DNA from: Lachnospiraceae bacterium
GTDB taxonomy: Bacteria > Bacillota > Clostridia > Lachnospirales > Lachnospiraceae
Reading direction: 5' to 3'
Assembly (NCBI GenBank): GCA_029054245.1
Contig: JAIDFQ010000004.1
Span: 62,001-126,000, forward strand
DNA length: 64,000 nucleotides
Shown here in pieces: positions 18,725 through 28,760 of this stretch. The notes beneath the pieces are model-generated. The model was not told where the DNA came from, did not search any database, and saw only the letters and a program-made list of their open reading frames with translations. The translations under genes and the position numbers were made by a program. Within the stretch, counting starts at the first letter, position 1; each line of letters opens with the position of its first letter.

Positions 18725-21700
18725 TTATAAATTCCTCCCACATAAAAACGCATACCCATCCATAATCTCCTTCTGCGTTCCTCCTCCAATAAAATAATAG
18801 TCCATCTGGTCTTTATTTTCTGTATAGAGATAAGAACCATATGCCGGGATATTGCAAAAAAGGCAATCCGCATCTGCAATCGGCAGAATCCCATATCCTT
18901 TATCTGAGATCAGGAAAGGCAGTTCCTGCACATGTTCTCCATAGGAAATATACCTGGCTGTTGCCTGCAGCTTTACTCCTGACTGTCCTTCCCCTCCCGC
19001 AGCATACAAAGTCTCTCCCTTCTGCCAGTTAAGATAGAGCCAGTTCCGCATTTTTCCGTCCGGTCCCATTTCCATCTGCCTGCACTCCCGCGCCCGCTCT
19101 GAAAGCAACAGCTTTTTATCCCGTGTCATATAGCTGACGGCACCGCCTGCTTTATCTACCTTAAGGTATAATGCGTCCGTATAAAGCTCTACCGCACTTG
19201 TATTTTCTTTGTACATCCACATGCGGTCTGTCCCAGAAACGGCAATCCGAAAATCTGTCTTTGCCGTGATATTCCCGCCCTTTGCAAAAGTCACACGGAT
19301 GATGTCACTTCTGACAGGGCTTAAGCGCAGTGCGCCATAACGGCTATGAAGATACACGCCATCCGCCTGTTTTGCCGTCCAGCGTACTGCAAGGTCGATC
19401 TTCCCATGCCCCGCCGGACGCAGCAGTTCCGTTGCCGGCAGGTCTTTGAATGCATGTCCCGTCCGCTCTGGCGGGCGTTTGTTTATTACGGATTGGGGCT
19501 TAGCCGCTACTAAATCTGGCTCCTTGACCTGCTCTTTTGTCTGTCCTTCATAAGAGGATCCCGCGCGCCTTATGATAAACGGTTTTTTATCTTCCGGCGT
19601 CTGCCTGCTGGCAACTGTTGCAACGGGTCTTTTCCTTGCAACTGCCATCCTGCTATCATCTGGCGTAAGAACAGGCTTTTTCGTTTGCACCTGCGTACCG
19701 TTTAGGGAAGTTTTCTTCTTTTCCTCTTCTTTTCCCTCACCTAATACTGCAGTTGCCCGTTTATCCAGTATATTCTTTTTGCTTAGGGGCTTTTGCGTGA
19801 TCAAATCCGTGGGATTTCCTGTATGCAGGATGCAAAGCTCATGCAATCCGCGGGTCGCCGCCACGTAAAGCAGCCTGGCATGTCCGTCGTCTTCCGGATA
19901 CTCCTTTTTTGTGGGATCTAAAATCAGCACCGCGTCAAACTCCAGTCCTTTTGTATATTCCACCGGCAGCACCATGATTCCGTTGCCGAATACTGCCTTT
20001 TCCAAATCGCTTTCCAGGATTTCTACATACTCCTTAAGTTCCGCGGCGGTCTTTGCTGCCTGTGCCTTGTTCCGGCAGACGATGGCTATGGTATCAAGTC
20101 CTTTTGCCTGCCAGCCCATGCAGGTATCGGCTGCTTCCTTTATCATGGCTTTGTGGTTGGAAATCTGCCGCACCCTGACCGGACTTCCGTGCCTTATGAT
20201 GGGTTCAACCGGATAGATGGAAAACTGTCCGTGATGCAGAATATTGGTGGCAAAATCTGATATTTCCACGGTGTTCCGGTAACTCTTTTTTAAAATACCA
20301 AAACTGTCCATGGCATCCGGCAAAAGTAGCTTTCTTAATTCCTCCCAGTCATTTAATCCATAACCAAAGTGTATGTTCTGGGAGACATCCCCCATAACGG
20401 TATAGGTACACCCTGTCATGCAGAACTTTAATACATAATATGCCATCATCCCAAAATCCTGCGCCTCGTCGATGACAACATGATGCGCCTCGCTGATGAC
20501 ATCCTTTTCCTTCACCCGCTTGTACAGATAAGAAAGCGCCGCAAGATCATATACATCAAATGCATCCTTCGGAATATCTACCGCATACCCCTTTTTAATC
20601 TGCCCGGTCATAAACTCCTGATACATCTCATAAATAGAACGCTTCCAGATCCTTCCCCCAAATTTTCCTCTGTATGCCTTTAGGATCGCCTTCCGTTCCG
20701 CTTCTGTATATGGAAGACCTTTCCCCAAAAATTCATCTTTGATTTTACTGGTCAAACGCTTATTCAGCATATTGATCTTATTTTGAATGGACACAGCCGG
20801 ATTATCCCGCACGTAAGTTTCTATGGTTTTTCCATCCAGCAGACAGACCAGATTTTGAGGCGCCTCCCCTCCCTTCGTCTCGTCGAACACGCCTGCCTTG
20901 CCATCCTTTATGCCCTCCACAAACTGCTTTCTATTCAGATAGACACTGTCTCTGGAAATCGCTTCTGCCTCCACCATCTGACAATACTTCTCTAAATCCT
21001 CAAACCATGCTTTGCTGCCCTTGACAATCTCCCTATTGCCATTTTTATTATCAAGCCTTTTAACATTATACTTGCTTTCGTCCCAATCCTCGTACAAAAG
21101 TCTTGTGAAAAGCTGCTCCATAGTCATCTGCCGCACGCCATATACATCCAGATCCGGCAGCACTCCTGTAATATACTGAAGCAGCATCCGGTTGCTTCCA
21201 ACAATGTAAAAATCATCCGGCTTAAACCGCTCCTTGTAATTGTACAAAATATAAGAGATACGGTGCATGGCTACCGTCGTTTTGCCGCTCCCTGCCACCC
21301 CCTGCACAATGATATTGTGGTAAGGCGATTTTCTGATAATCTCATTCTGCTCCTTTTGAATAGTTGCTACAATTTCTCCCAGAACTGCCTGCTTATTTTT
21401 TGCCAGATACTTGGTCAGCAGGTCATCATTGGCAATCACTTCACTGTCAAAATAGTCTAATAGCTTTCCCTTATCAATCTCATAAGTACGCTTATTTTTC
21501 AAATCGATTTTAATCGGGCTGCCGTCCGGCGCTTTGTAACTGCATCTGCCCATCCCATTTTCATAATAGGCGTTTGCCACAGGCGCCCGCCAGTCAATCA
21601 CGATCTGGTGGGTGGTATCTTTTGAAATGCCTCCTCTCCCAATATAAAGGGTTTCTACCTTATCGAGAAGTTCATCATGAAAAATGATTCTTCCGAAATA

Positions 21701-21964
21701 CGGTCTGCTTAAGGCTTTCTCATTGCGCATAAACGCACGCTTCATATGTTCATACAATGTCACCGTCGTATTTAAGATGGAAAATACCTCTGGATCATTG
21801 TCATGGTAATGCTCCAACATCTCATCGATGTCTTTCTGCATACGCGCAATTTCCTGCTCATAGTTTTTTATATTATCCTTAATGACGGCAAGCGTCTGTT
21901 TCAGATGGTTTTTCTCTTCCTGCCTGGATGTTGAAAAACCTTCTTTTTCATTTTCTACATGCAT
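18725..21964 (-). CDS. HelD-like UvrD/Rep superfamily helicase with C-terminal GH31-N-terminal-like (mutarotase-fold) domain
   Basis: Walker A IIVQGVAGSGKTTVAMHRISYILYN, VIDEAQDFGMMAYYVLK, LLYVAATRGLHEL; C-terminal VYLHSRYGALRLSPV...LPFLISDKGYGILPIADADC...DQMDYYFIGGGTQKEIMDGYAFLCGRNL. Confidence 0.88.
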   Translation of the reverse strand: MHVENEKEGFSTSRQEEKNHLKQTLAVIKDNIKNYEQEIARMQKDIDEMLEHYHDNDPEVFSILNTTVTLYEHMKRAFMRNEKALSRPYFGRIIFHDELLDKVETLYIGRGGISKDTTHQIVIDWRAPVANAYYENGMGRCSYKAPDGSPIKIDLKNKRTYEIDKGKLLDYFDSEVIANDDLLTKYLAKNKQAVLGEIVATIQKEQNEIIRKSPYHNIIVQGVAGSGKTTVAMHRISYILYNYKERFKPDDFYIVGSNRMLLQYITGVLPDLDVYGVRQMTMEQLFTRLLYEDWDESKYNVKRLDNKNGNREIVKGSKAWFEDLEKYCQMVEAEAISRDSVYLNRKQFVEGIKDGKAGVFDETKGGEAPQNLVCLLDGKTIETYVRDNPAVSIQNKINMLNKRLTSKIKDEFLGKGLPYTEAERKAILKAYRGKFGGRIWKRSIYEMYQEFMTGQIKKGYAVDIPKDAFDVYDLAALSYLYKRVKEKDVISEAHHVVIDEAQDFGMMAYYVLKFCMTGCTYTVMGDVSQNIHFGYGLNDWEELRKLLLPDAMDSFGILKKSYRNTVEISDFATNILHHGQFSIYPVEPIIRHGSPVRVRQISNHKAMIKEAADTCMGWQAKGLDTIAIVCRNKAQAAKTAAELKEYVEILESDLEKAVFGNGIMVLPVEYTKGLEFDAVLILDPTKKEYPEDDGHARLLYVAATRGLHELCILHTGNPTDLITQKPLSKKNILDKRATAVLGEGKEEEKKKTSLNGTQVQTKKPVLTPDDSRMAVARKRPVATVASRQTPEDKKPFIIRRAGSSYEGQTKEQVKEPDLVAAKPQSVINKRPPERTGHAFKDLPATELLRPAGHGKIDLAVRWTAKQADGVYLHSRYGALRLSPVRSDIIRVTFAKGGNITAKTDFRIAVSGTDRMWMYKENTSAVELYTDALYLKVDKAGGAVSYMTRDKKLLLSERARECRQMEMGPDGKMRNWLYLNWQKGETLYAAGGEGQSGVKLQATARYISYGEHVQELPFLISDKGYGILPIADADCLFCNIPAYGSYLYTENKDQMDYYFIGGGTQKEIMDGYAFLCGRNL

Positions 21965-22080
21965 CTATGCTTTCCTCCCCTTTTGCTTTTCCGCAGGATT
22001 AATTTCTAATTATAGTGTAATAAAAAAAAGAAAAATTACTAGACTTTATTTTTCAAATGTGATAAACTGGACAATAGAGT

Positions 22081-22106
22081 AGTGGTAAAAATATTACCAC
22101 TTTTTT
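22081..22106 (+). terminator. Terminator-like hairpin
   Basis: agtggtaa-aaata-ttaccact followed by TTTTTA. Confidence 0.6.
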
Positions 22107-22207
22107 ATATGTTTATAAACGATATTTCGGCACTCAAATTACTATATGATTAGAATTGAGTACCGAATCACGGACATGATATATTACATGCAAAGGAGAT
22201 ACACATC

Positions 22208-22678
22208 ATGGAAATACGGCGCGCTAAGGAACAGGATATGGACGGAATCAATGATCTTCTGCAGCAGGTATGTCTGGTGCATCATAAAGGACGTCCTGAT
22301 TTATTTAAATATGGGGCAAAAAAATATACGGACGATCAGCTTCGTGCAATCATACATGATGACTGTCGCCCTATTTTTACTGCAGTGGATGAACAGGGAA
22401 ATGTTTTGGGATATGCGTTCTGCGTTTTTCAGCAGCATTTCGACGACAACATCCTTACGGATATCAAGACGCTGTATATTGACGATTTATGTGTTGATGA
22501 AACCATCAGAGGACAGCATATTGGCAAAAGCCTTTACGAACACGTACTTGCTTTTGCCAGAGAAAAAGGGTGCTATAACGTGACCCTGAATGTATGGAGT
22601 TTAAACGAAGCTGCCATGAAATTCTATCAAACTTGCGGCCTGAAACCACAGAAAGTCGGAATGGAAACCATCTTATAA
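22208..22678 (+). CDS. GNAT family N-acetyltransferase
   Basis: IDDLCVDETIRGQHIGKSLYEHVLAFAREKGCYNVTLNVWSLNEAAMKFYQTCGLKPQKVGME. Confidence 0.92.
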   Translation: MEIRRAKEQDMDGINDLLQQVCLVHHKGRPDLFKYGAKKYTDDQLRAIIHDDCRPIFTAVDEQGNVLGYAFCVFQQHFDDNILTDIKTLYIDDLCVDETIRGQHIGKSLYEHVLAFAREKGCYNVTLNVWSLNEAAMKFYQTCGLKPQKVGMETIL

Positions 22679-22690
22679 GTAAATCTTTCA

Positions 22691-23416
22691 TTACAGAAAG
22701 GATCTTATGATTTCATAAAAGACCGGTATCAGCAGCGCCGGCAGCATGTTTCCAACCCTGAATTTCTTTCCGAATCCAATGTTGACCCCTACACAGAAAA
22801 TCAGCGCCGATCCGATAAAGGACAGGTCATTGATTACCGCCTCGCTGACGAAAGAGCCCAAAAAAGCTGCCGCCAGGGTGATTGCTCCCTGGTAGATGAA
22901 AATCGGTACGGCTGAAAATACTGCGCCGATTCCGTAGGTGGCAGCAAACACTACCACGATAATCAAATCCAGAATCGCCTTTGCCACAAGCAGAGAATAG
23001 TCGCCACTGATGCCGTCCTGTATAGCGCCTACAATTGCCATCGCGCCTACACAAATGATCAGGGACACATTTACAAAACCGTCCACAAATAGGTGATCAT
23101 TTTCTGCCTTTACCGCTTTCTTGATCCGTTCTCCTAGCAGGTCCATCTTTTGCTCAATATTAATCCATTCTCCTAGCAGAGAACCCAAAACCAAGGAAAA
23201 GATAAGGAGCATCGTTCCTTGCGTCTCTATCTTCCCATCCTGAAATACAAGCATCTTGGACAACGCGCCGGCGCCGCCTATAAAGATGGTGGCTACTCCG
23301 CATGCCTGCATCATAATCTCCTGCATATTCTTCCTGATGCCGTTTTTAAGTCCTAAGCCAATCAATCCACCGGCGATTACCCCAGCCGTATTGATCAGCG
23401 TCCCCAGCCCTATCAT
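22691..23416 (-). CDS. DUF554 family membrane protein
   Basis: MIGLGTLINTAGVIAGGLIGLGLKNGI; hydrophobic multi-pass profile. Confidence 0.88.
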   Translation of the reverse strand: MIGLGTLINTAGVIAGGLIGLGLKNGIRKNMQEIMMQACGVATIFIGGAGALSKMLVFQDGKIETQGTMLLIFSLVLGSLLGEWINIEQKMDLLGERIKKAVKAENDHLFVDGFVNVSLIICVGAMAIVGAIQDGISGDYSLLVAKAILDLIIVVVFAATYGIGAVFSAVPIFIYQGAITLAAAFLGSFVSEAVINDLSFIGSALIFCVGVNIGFGKKFRVGNMLPALLIPVFYEIIRSFL

Positions 23417-23419
23417 GAT

Positions 23420-23998
23420 TTACGCCATCTCTTCCTGCACTCGTTTTTCACAGGAACGCATAGCGAGAATCGTCTTTTCAAACAGATCATTTAATTCCCA
23501 TCCAAGCATCTCTGCCCCCTGCTTTATGACGTCACGAGAACATCCTGCGGCAAACTTTTTATCCTTAAATTTCTTCTTTACGCTGGATGCTTCCATATCC
23601 ATGACACTCTTAGAAGGGCGCATAAGCGCCGCCGCACCAATCAGTCCGGTAAGCTCGTCCACTGCAAAAAGAATCTTTTCCATCTCGTGCTCCGGCTTAA
23701 TGTCACAGCACAGTCCATATCCATGGGAACAAACAGAGAAAATCATATCCTCAGATGCACCACCTTCACGCAATAATTCAGGGGCTTTTATGCAATGCTG
23801 CTCTGGGTAAAGTTCAAAATCAATATCATGCAGAAGGCCTGTGATCGCCCAATAATCCGCCTCCCCGGCATATCCCTGCTCGTTGGCATACCAGCGCATG
23901 ACGCCCTCCACTGTGAGCGCGTGCTGGATGTGGAAAGGTTCCTTGTTATATTTTTTAAGCAGGACAAGCGCCTCTTGTCGTGTTAGATTGTTTTCCAT
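23420..23998 (-). CDS. HD domain hydrolase
   Basis: HALTVEGVMRWYA...WAITGLLHDIDFELYPEQH; start MENNLTRQEAL. Confidence 0.87.
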   Translation of the reverse strand: MENNLTRQEALVLLKKYNKEPFHIQHALTVEGVMRWYANEQGYAGEADYWAITGLLHDIDFELYPEQHCIKAPELLREGGASEDMIFSVCSHGYGLCCDIKPEHEMEKILFAVDELTGLIGAAALMRPSKSVMDMEASSVKKKFKDKKFAAGCSRDVIKQGAEMLGWELNDLFEKTILAMRSCEKRVQEEMA

Positions 23999-24128
23999 TG
24001 TGATATAACCTCCAATTGCACGCATTTTTTTCAAAATAATTGTACATTAAAACATCTTAATTTACAATAAAATTATACAAATCTGATTCTGTAACATAAC
24101 CACATTAGCCCTCTTCCATCTACTTAAA

Positions 24129-24177
24129 CGTAAAAATAACGATAATCCATTTTCAGCCGACTATCGTTATTTTTGCG
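24129..24177 (-). terminator. Long A/T-flanked terminator hairpin
   Basis: cgtaaaaataacgata / tatcgttatttttgcg stem, U-tract in both orientations. Confidence 0.7.
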
Positions 24178-24279
24178 CCCAAAAGACTTTTCACTTCTTT
24201 TGTATATTCAATTTTCTAACATCTCCAAATAACTATCCAGCCTTGCAGCCAAGTTCCAAAGACAGATCTTTCCCACCTT

Positions 24280-24897
24280 TTAAGCGCGCATATCAAACCG
24301 CCTATATCTTTGCTCTATCTCTTTTTCCACTCCTTCTGTTTCCTGCCCCTTTCGTACTTCTTCCGTCTGCTGGGCAAGAACATCTGCATCCTGCGCTGCC
24401 TGATCCTCAAGCGCTTCTGTCGACTCTTCCAATGCTTCGCTCACTTCGACAGTTTCCTCTAAAACCTCTGACACTTTCTCCAGCGTCTCTTTTAGCATGC
24501 CTTCTTCCTCTTCGATTCCAAGTGCTTCTTTGGCAAGCTCCTCTGCCCTTTCTTCGGGTGTTTTGGGTTTGGTCTTTTCCACTGCCTTGGCAATCTTTTC
24601 CCCTTTTTCCAGAGCCTCATCCAGCGCATGAGACATCTGTTCGCGATTATACTCCGCTTTTGCTGCGGCGATCTGGTCGTCATAAGTATGCAGCATATCC
24701 AATTTCTCTGCAATCTCCTCAAGGCTGCTGCATTCCATATTTTTCAGATTGCTTTTCTTTTCCTCGTAAAAGGCAACCTGATTTTCGCATTTTGCCTGCC
24801 TTTCCATCTTCTGCTGAGTACTCTTTAATCCGCCGTTAAGAGCAGATGACCGCTGCCCAAAAAGCAGGCTGCTTCCTACCTGTAATTTTATATTCAT
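24280..24897 (-). CDS. Coiled-coil hypothetical protein
   Basis: MNIKLQVGSSLLFGQRSSALNGGLKSTQQKMERQ...; Glu/Lys-rich helices. Confidence 0.65.
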   Translation of the reverse strand: MNIKLQVGSSLLFGQRSSALNGGLKSTQQKMERQAKCENQVAFYEEKKSNLKNMECSSLEEIAEKLDMLHTYDDQIAAAKAEYNREQMSHALDEALEKGEKIAKAVEKTKPKTPEERAEELAKEALGIEEEEGMLKETLEKVSEVLEETVEVSEALEESTEALEDQAAQDADVLAQQTEEVRKGQETEGVEKEIEQRYRRFDMRA

Positions 24898-25093
24898 ATT
24901 CGCATACCTCCAATCCTGCGTAAGCATAGTTTCCCATAATTCTCCACCAGCCATATGATTCCTTGGGAAATATTACTTACTTAAATTATCGGCATTATTT
25001 TGAAAAAATGATGGTAAATGTAATCAATTCTCTTCAACATGAAGTAAATTGGCGGCCGCAAAGACATAAGGGCAAGCTAAACCATTGAGTAAA

Positions 25094-25546
25094 TTAATCT
25101 AACCTATTCTCTGTCTCCAGAATCTGCTGTTGATAACGTTTCAGCTGTTCATTAAACATTGCCGCACTTCTTTTATCATTCAGCCATAAGACAACATAGA
25201 CCGTCACAAAAACCAGTGCAATCGCCGCCACAAGCATCCAGAATACCAACGGTTCAAAAATGATACCTGCCACATAATTTACCCCTAAGATCAATCCCTC
25301 AATCAAAAGCAGATGAATCCCCCTGCGAATCAAAACCTGTTTTACGCTCAATTCCTTCTTAGAATATGTGACAATTCCTAACAAAACGGAACAAAACCCA
25401 AACAACGGCGGTGACAAAAATGCATCATACCCAAACTTCTGCTCGGGATAAAGTATCATTCCGACGACCCCCTCCAAAATCGTAATACAAGCAGTACAAA
25501 CCAGAAATGCCATAATCGGCTCTAAAAAATCTTTATTATCCTTCAT
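25094..25546 (-). CDS. DUF3021 family membrane protein
   Basis: Four hydrophobic segments; start codon region adjoins the LytTR gene stop. Confidence 0.82.
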   Translation of the reverse strand: MKDNKDFLEPIMAFLVCTACITILEGVVGMILYPEQKFGYDAFLSPPLFGFCSVLLGIVTYSKKELSVKQVLIRRGIHLLLIEGLILGVNYVAGIIFEPLVFWMLVAAIALVFVTVYVVLWLNDKRSAAMFNEQLKRYQQQILETENRLD

Positions 25547-25547
25547 C

Positions 25548-25994
25548 CTAAATCCCTCCCATAACGATTCGTTTAAGAGCCCCTGCATATTGTCTGGATA
25601 TTATCAGTTTCTCCCCGTTTTTCATATGGGCAAAAAAGCGTCCGTTCAGTGCCGGGCTGATACTCTCTAACTTCATCAGATTAAGCACCACCGATTTCGA
25701 GCACCGCACAAAATGATATTCCTTATAAGTAGTTTCCGCCTCATACAGCCGCATCTTAATTTCGTATACCTGCTTGTCTGCACAGGCAAACACCTTCTCA
25801 TCCACTGCCTCAAAATAGTGCACATCCTCCAGGCAAAAACGCTGCATATGCTGACCATCTGCCGTACCGGAAAGTTCTATCCCCTTGGCTGTAATATAAC
25901 TGTGAATATCCCTGATTTCCTTGGTAATCTCCACACACTCTATGATGACCTGCTCTTGCTCTTTCCTTGCTATTTTTCTAATGCTTACCTTCAT
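25548..25994 (-). CDS. LytTR family DNA-binding protein
   Basis: VHYFEAVDEKVFACADKQVYEIKMRLYEAE...FVRCSKSVVLNLMKLESISPALNGRFFAHMKNGEKLIISRQY. Confidence 0.9.
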   Translation of the reverse strand: MKVSIRKIARKEQEQVIIECVEITKEIRDIHSYITAKGIELSGTADGQHMQRFCLEDVHYFEAVDEKVFACADKQVYEIKMRLYEAETTYKEYHFVRCSKSVVLNLMKLESISPALNGRFFAHMKNGEKLIISRQYAGALKRIVMGGI

Positions 25995-26058
25995 TCCAAA
26001 TGTACCTTTTCATGTATTCTGATATTCTGTAACAATATAACCTTATAAGTATACTGTT

Positions 26059-27144
26059 TCAATACTCTGCTTTAATATTCAGTTCTCCTTTGTCTTTTAA
26101 ATAGTAATCAAACCACGTGAGCACCACTTCATTTACATTTTCAATGCAGGTTCGGGCATCCACCGTTCCCACTCCCAGCATCCTTGCCAGAACAGGGGAT
26201 GCCAGCGGCAGATCTGTAAAATTCAAATGCCCTGCATCTCGAAAAACCACTTCCCTATAATCCAATGCATTTCTTCCCACAAAAAAATTAACATACTCAA
26301 ATCCTTCTAATTCCTGCGCTTCCACCGCCTCATGAGCCCTCACAGAATTTACATCCAACACCGGAACAGGGTAAGGCTCCTGATTAAAAAGTTCAATACC
26401 GTTTTCAAATCCCACGTATTCTCCCAGCATAGTGCCTTCCAAGTCAATGACAGCATCGATATCATCCCGCTCCCTTCCTAGCGCCACCGATGATGCCCCA
26501 CCCATAGAGTGCCCAAACAAGCCAATTTTTTCTGAATCAATCACACGAAACGGACCATTCTCCCCTTTTTCCGCCTTACTTAAAATTGTATCCAGTACAA
26601 AATTTTCATCCGCCGTCCGGAGCGCCATCCATTCTTTGTATTTTATATAATTTTTTTCTTCTTCCTCTGGATCCCTGGTGCCGTTCCCCTCATAAACACT
26701 TTTAAAAAAGTCCATATCTACCGTAGTGACCTTTCCATTTACATCCTTCACAAACATGGCATGATAGGGATGTGCAATGCTTGCTACCACATAGCCATTC
26801 GACGCAAGCTCCATACAGGTGGAATAATTACTATCAATAACGCCAAATGCACCATGAGAAAATACCACAAGAGGATACCTGCCTTCCTCCTCCGGATACC
26901 AGAACTTCACCGTGAGCGCACGATTTTCTCCTGTGTCTGTAAAGGTCTCTACACGGCTTTCATCCTCCCACGTATATTCCTCTATCGCGACCGCATAATT
27001 TCCCGTAACGGCTGGCTGCTTATAAGGTGGGAATAAAATAATCCTTATCAAAACCGCTATGCCTAAAATAATTGCCGCAATTTTGATACATCTGACTACA
27101 ATTTTCTTTTCGTCAAAATCTCTTTCTGCTTTTTCACTTTTCAT
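26059..27144 (-). CDS. Alpha/beta hydrolase (PAF-acetylhydrolase/dienelactone-hydrolase-like)
   Basis: KIGLFGHSMGGASSVALG nucleophile elbow; N-terminal TM anchor. Confidence 0.85.
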   Translation of the reverse strand: MKSEKAERDFDEKKIVVRCIKIAAIILGIAVLIRIILFPPYKQPAVTGNYAVAIEEYTWEDESRVETFTDTGENRALTVKFWYPEEEGRYPLVVFSHGAFGVIDSNYSTCMELASNGYVVASIAHPYHAMFVKDVNGKVTTVDMDFFKSVYEGNGTRDPEEEEKNYIKYKEWMALRTADENFVLDTILSKAEKGENGPFRVIDSEKIGLFGHSMGGASSVALGRERDDIDAVIDLEGTMLGEYVGFENGIELFNQEPYPVPVLDVNSVRAHEAVEAQELEGFEYVNFFVGRNALDYREVVFRDAGHLNFTDLPLASPVLARMLGVGTVDARTCIENVNEVVLTWFDYYLKDKGELNIKAEY

Positions 27145-27317
27145 AATTTGACTCCTCCATCCTTTGATGGAGTCAACATAGCATATATCTTTCTTCCTTA
27201 AAAGCGTTTTATGGATAAGATGCTTTTAAACAGGATGAAATGCAAAACGCAGGCAAAACTTGCCTGCGCCCTTTAAACTTTCGTGGAATTGAGCCTTTTG
27301 CCGAAACATCTACAATA

Positions 27318-27569
27318 CTATCCCTTAAGACCTCTGGACTGTCTGTCCATGTCCTCCACTACAATATCATAAATTTCTCCTAAGGTAGCACAATATTCAA
27401 GCACTTTCCAAGGCTCATTGGTGTGGAAATGTATCTTGATCAGTTCCTCATCTCCTACTGCAAGAAGGCAGTCACCCTTAAAATTCTCTGTAAAATAGTC
27501 CGAAATCACATCTTCGTCCAAATCCTCGCCTTCAATCAGCAATTGTGTATCGTACTTAAATTCTAACAT
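27318..27569 (-). CDS. Stand-alone FakA/YloV C-terminal-like domain protein
   Basis: FKYDTQLLIEGEDLDEDVISDYFTENFKGDCLLAVGDEELIKIHFHTNEPWKVLEYCATLGEIYDIVVEDMDRQ resembles FakA C-terminus. Confidence 0.72.
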   Translation of the reverse strand: MLEFKYDTQLLIEGEDLDEDVISDYFTENFKGDCLLAVGDEELIKIHFHTNEPWKVLEYCATLGEIYDIVVEDMDRQSRGLKG

Positions 27570-27664
27570 ATATCCTACCTCCTTCTTATTTCTCCATACC
27601 TCATCTATTTATAATTATAACCAAATTTTTCATTTTCTGTAAAGGACTGATGCTAAACTGTACT

Positions 27665-28729
27665 TCATCTCATCCCTATCAGCCTTCTTATCACCGGTAC
27701 TGCTTTGATCAAATAATATGCCAGCATGGTCAGCACAAAGCTGCCAATGCAGACACTAAATGCCTGTGCAAACAAATCATCACACATCCCGACCACGTAA
27801 TAAGCGAGCGCCACTAAAATAGACTGATGTAGAATATAAATCGGATAAGATGCCTGATTAAAATACACAGTAAAGAACGTCTTCCTGTTCAAAAATTTTT
27901 TTCCAAAAAATAACAAAACCATAATTGCATTCCATCCAATAAAATTTATCCACAAATCTCCATAGTACGAGAAATTGTAATACAACACCGCCAATGCAAT
28001 CGTGCCAAACATGCAGAGCAATATCATCCATGTTATATTCTTTTCAATTTTTTCCATAACGCCATCATTACTTAGAACGTAATATCCAATCAGATATAAC
28101 GCCAGATTCTTTCCAATACTAAATCCGCCGAAGTTTCCCAGATAATACATCAGCCAGACCGGAATAAATAAAAAGAATACTACAAGAATCGGCATCCTCT
28201 CCACCTCTGCCGATAGCCTTTCATATGGCAGAAAGTGGAATATAACCAGGCTAAGAAGGGATATCAGAAACAAGAAGAGAATAAACCAGAGATGCCCCGG
28301 TGTAAACGCTCCGTCATAACCGCTAAAATCTGTCAGATGGGTAAAAAAATATTTCCAGTGTTCTGTCAGGCTTCCTGCATATTGATAAAAAAATTTTCTT
28401 GCATAAAAGGTCTGAAACGGCACCAGCAAAATCATTCCACCGATAAATGGAATAAGCAGTTTATGGACCCGCTGTATGATAAATTCCTTTACCGTTCTTT
28501 TTTCCAATGCATACCGGGCACTCATCCCTGCCAGGACAAACAAAACAGGCATGAACCACGGATTTACCAGCACAATAAGCGTACTAAGTATTTTGTTTTC
28601 TTCGACCCAGATATAAAACCTAGAACCAAAATCATTCCAAATCATAAAAGTATGTACCGGAAACAACAACAGAATGGTCAAATTCCGCAAATTATCAATA
28701 TCGTGCCTGCGTGCTTTCTTCTCTCCCAT
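27665..28729 (-). CDS. Acyltransferase family 3 (OafA-like) membrane protein
   Basis: RRHDIDNLRNLTILLLFPVHTFMIWND and multi-TM profile. Confidence 0.9.
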   Translation of the reverse strand: MGEKKARRHDIDNLRNLTILLLFPVHTFMIWNDFGSRFYIWVEENKILSTLIVLVNPWFMPVLFVLAGMSARYALEKRTVKEFIIQRVHKLLIPFIGGMILLVPFQTFYARKFFYQYAGSLTEHWKYFFTHLTDFSGYDGAFTPGHLWFILFLFLISLLSLVIFHFLPYERLSAEVERMPILVVFFLFIPVWLMYYLGNFGGFSIGKNLALYLIGYYVLSNDGVMEKIEKNITWMILLCMFGTIALAVLYYNFSYYGDLWINFIGWNAIMVLLFFGKKFLNRKTFFTVYFNQASYPIYILHQSILVALAYYVVGMCDDLFAQAFSVCIGSFVLTMLAYYLIKAVPVIRRLIGMR

Positions 28730-28760
28730 TTCTATCCTCCCTTCCGCAAACCTTTTTCTA

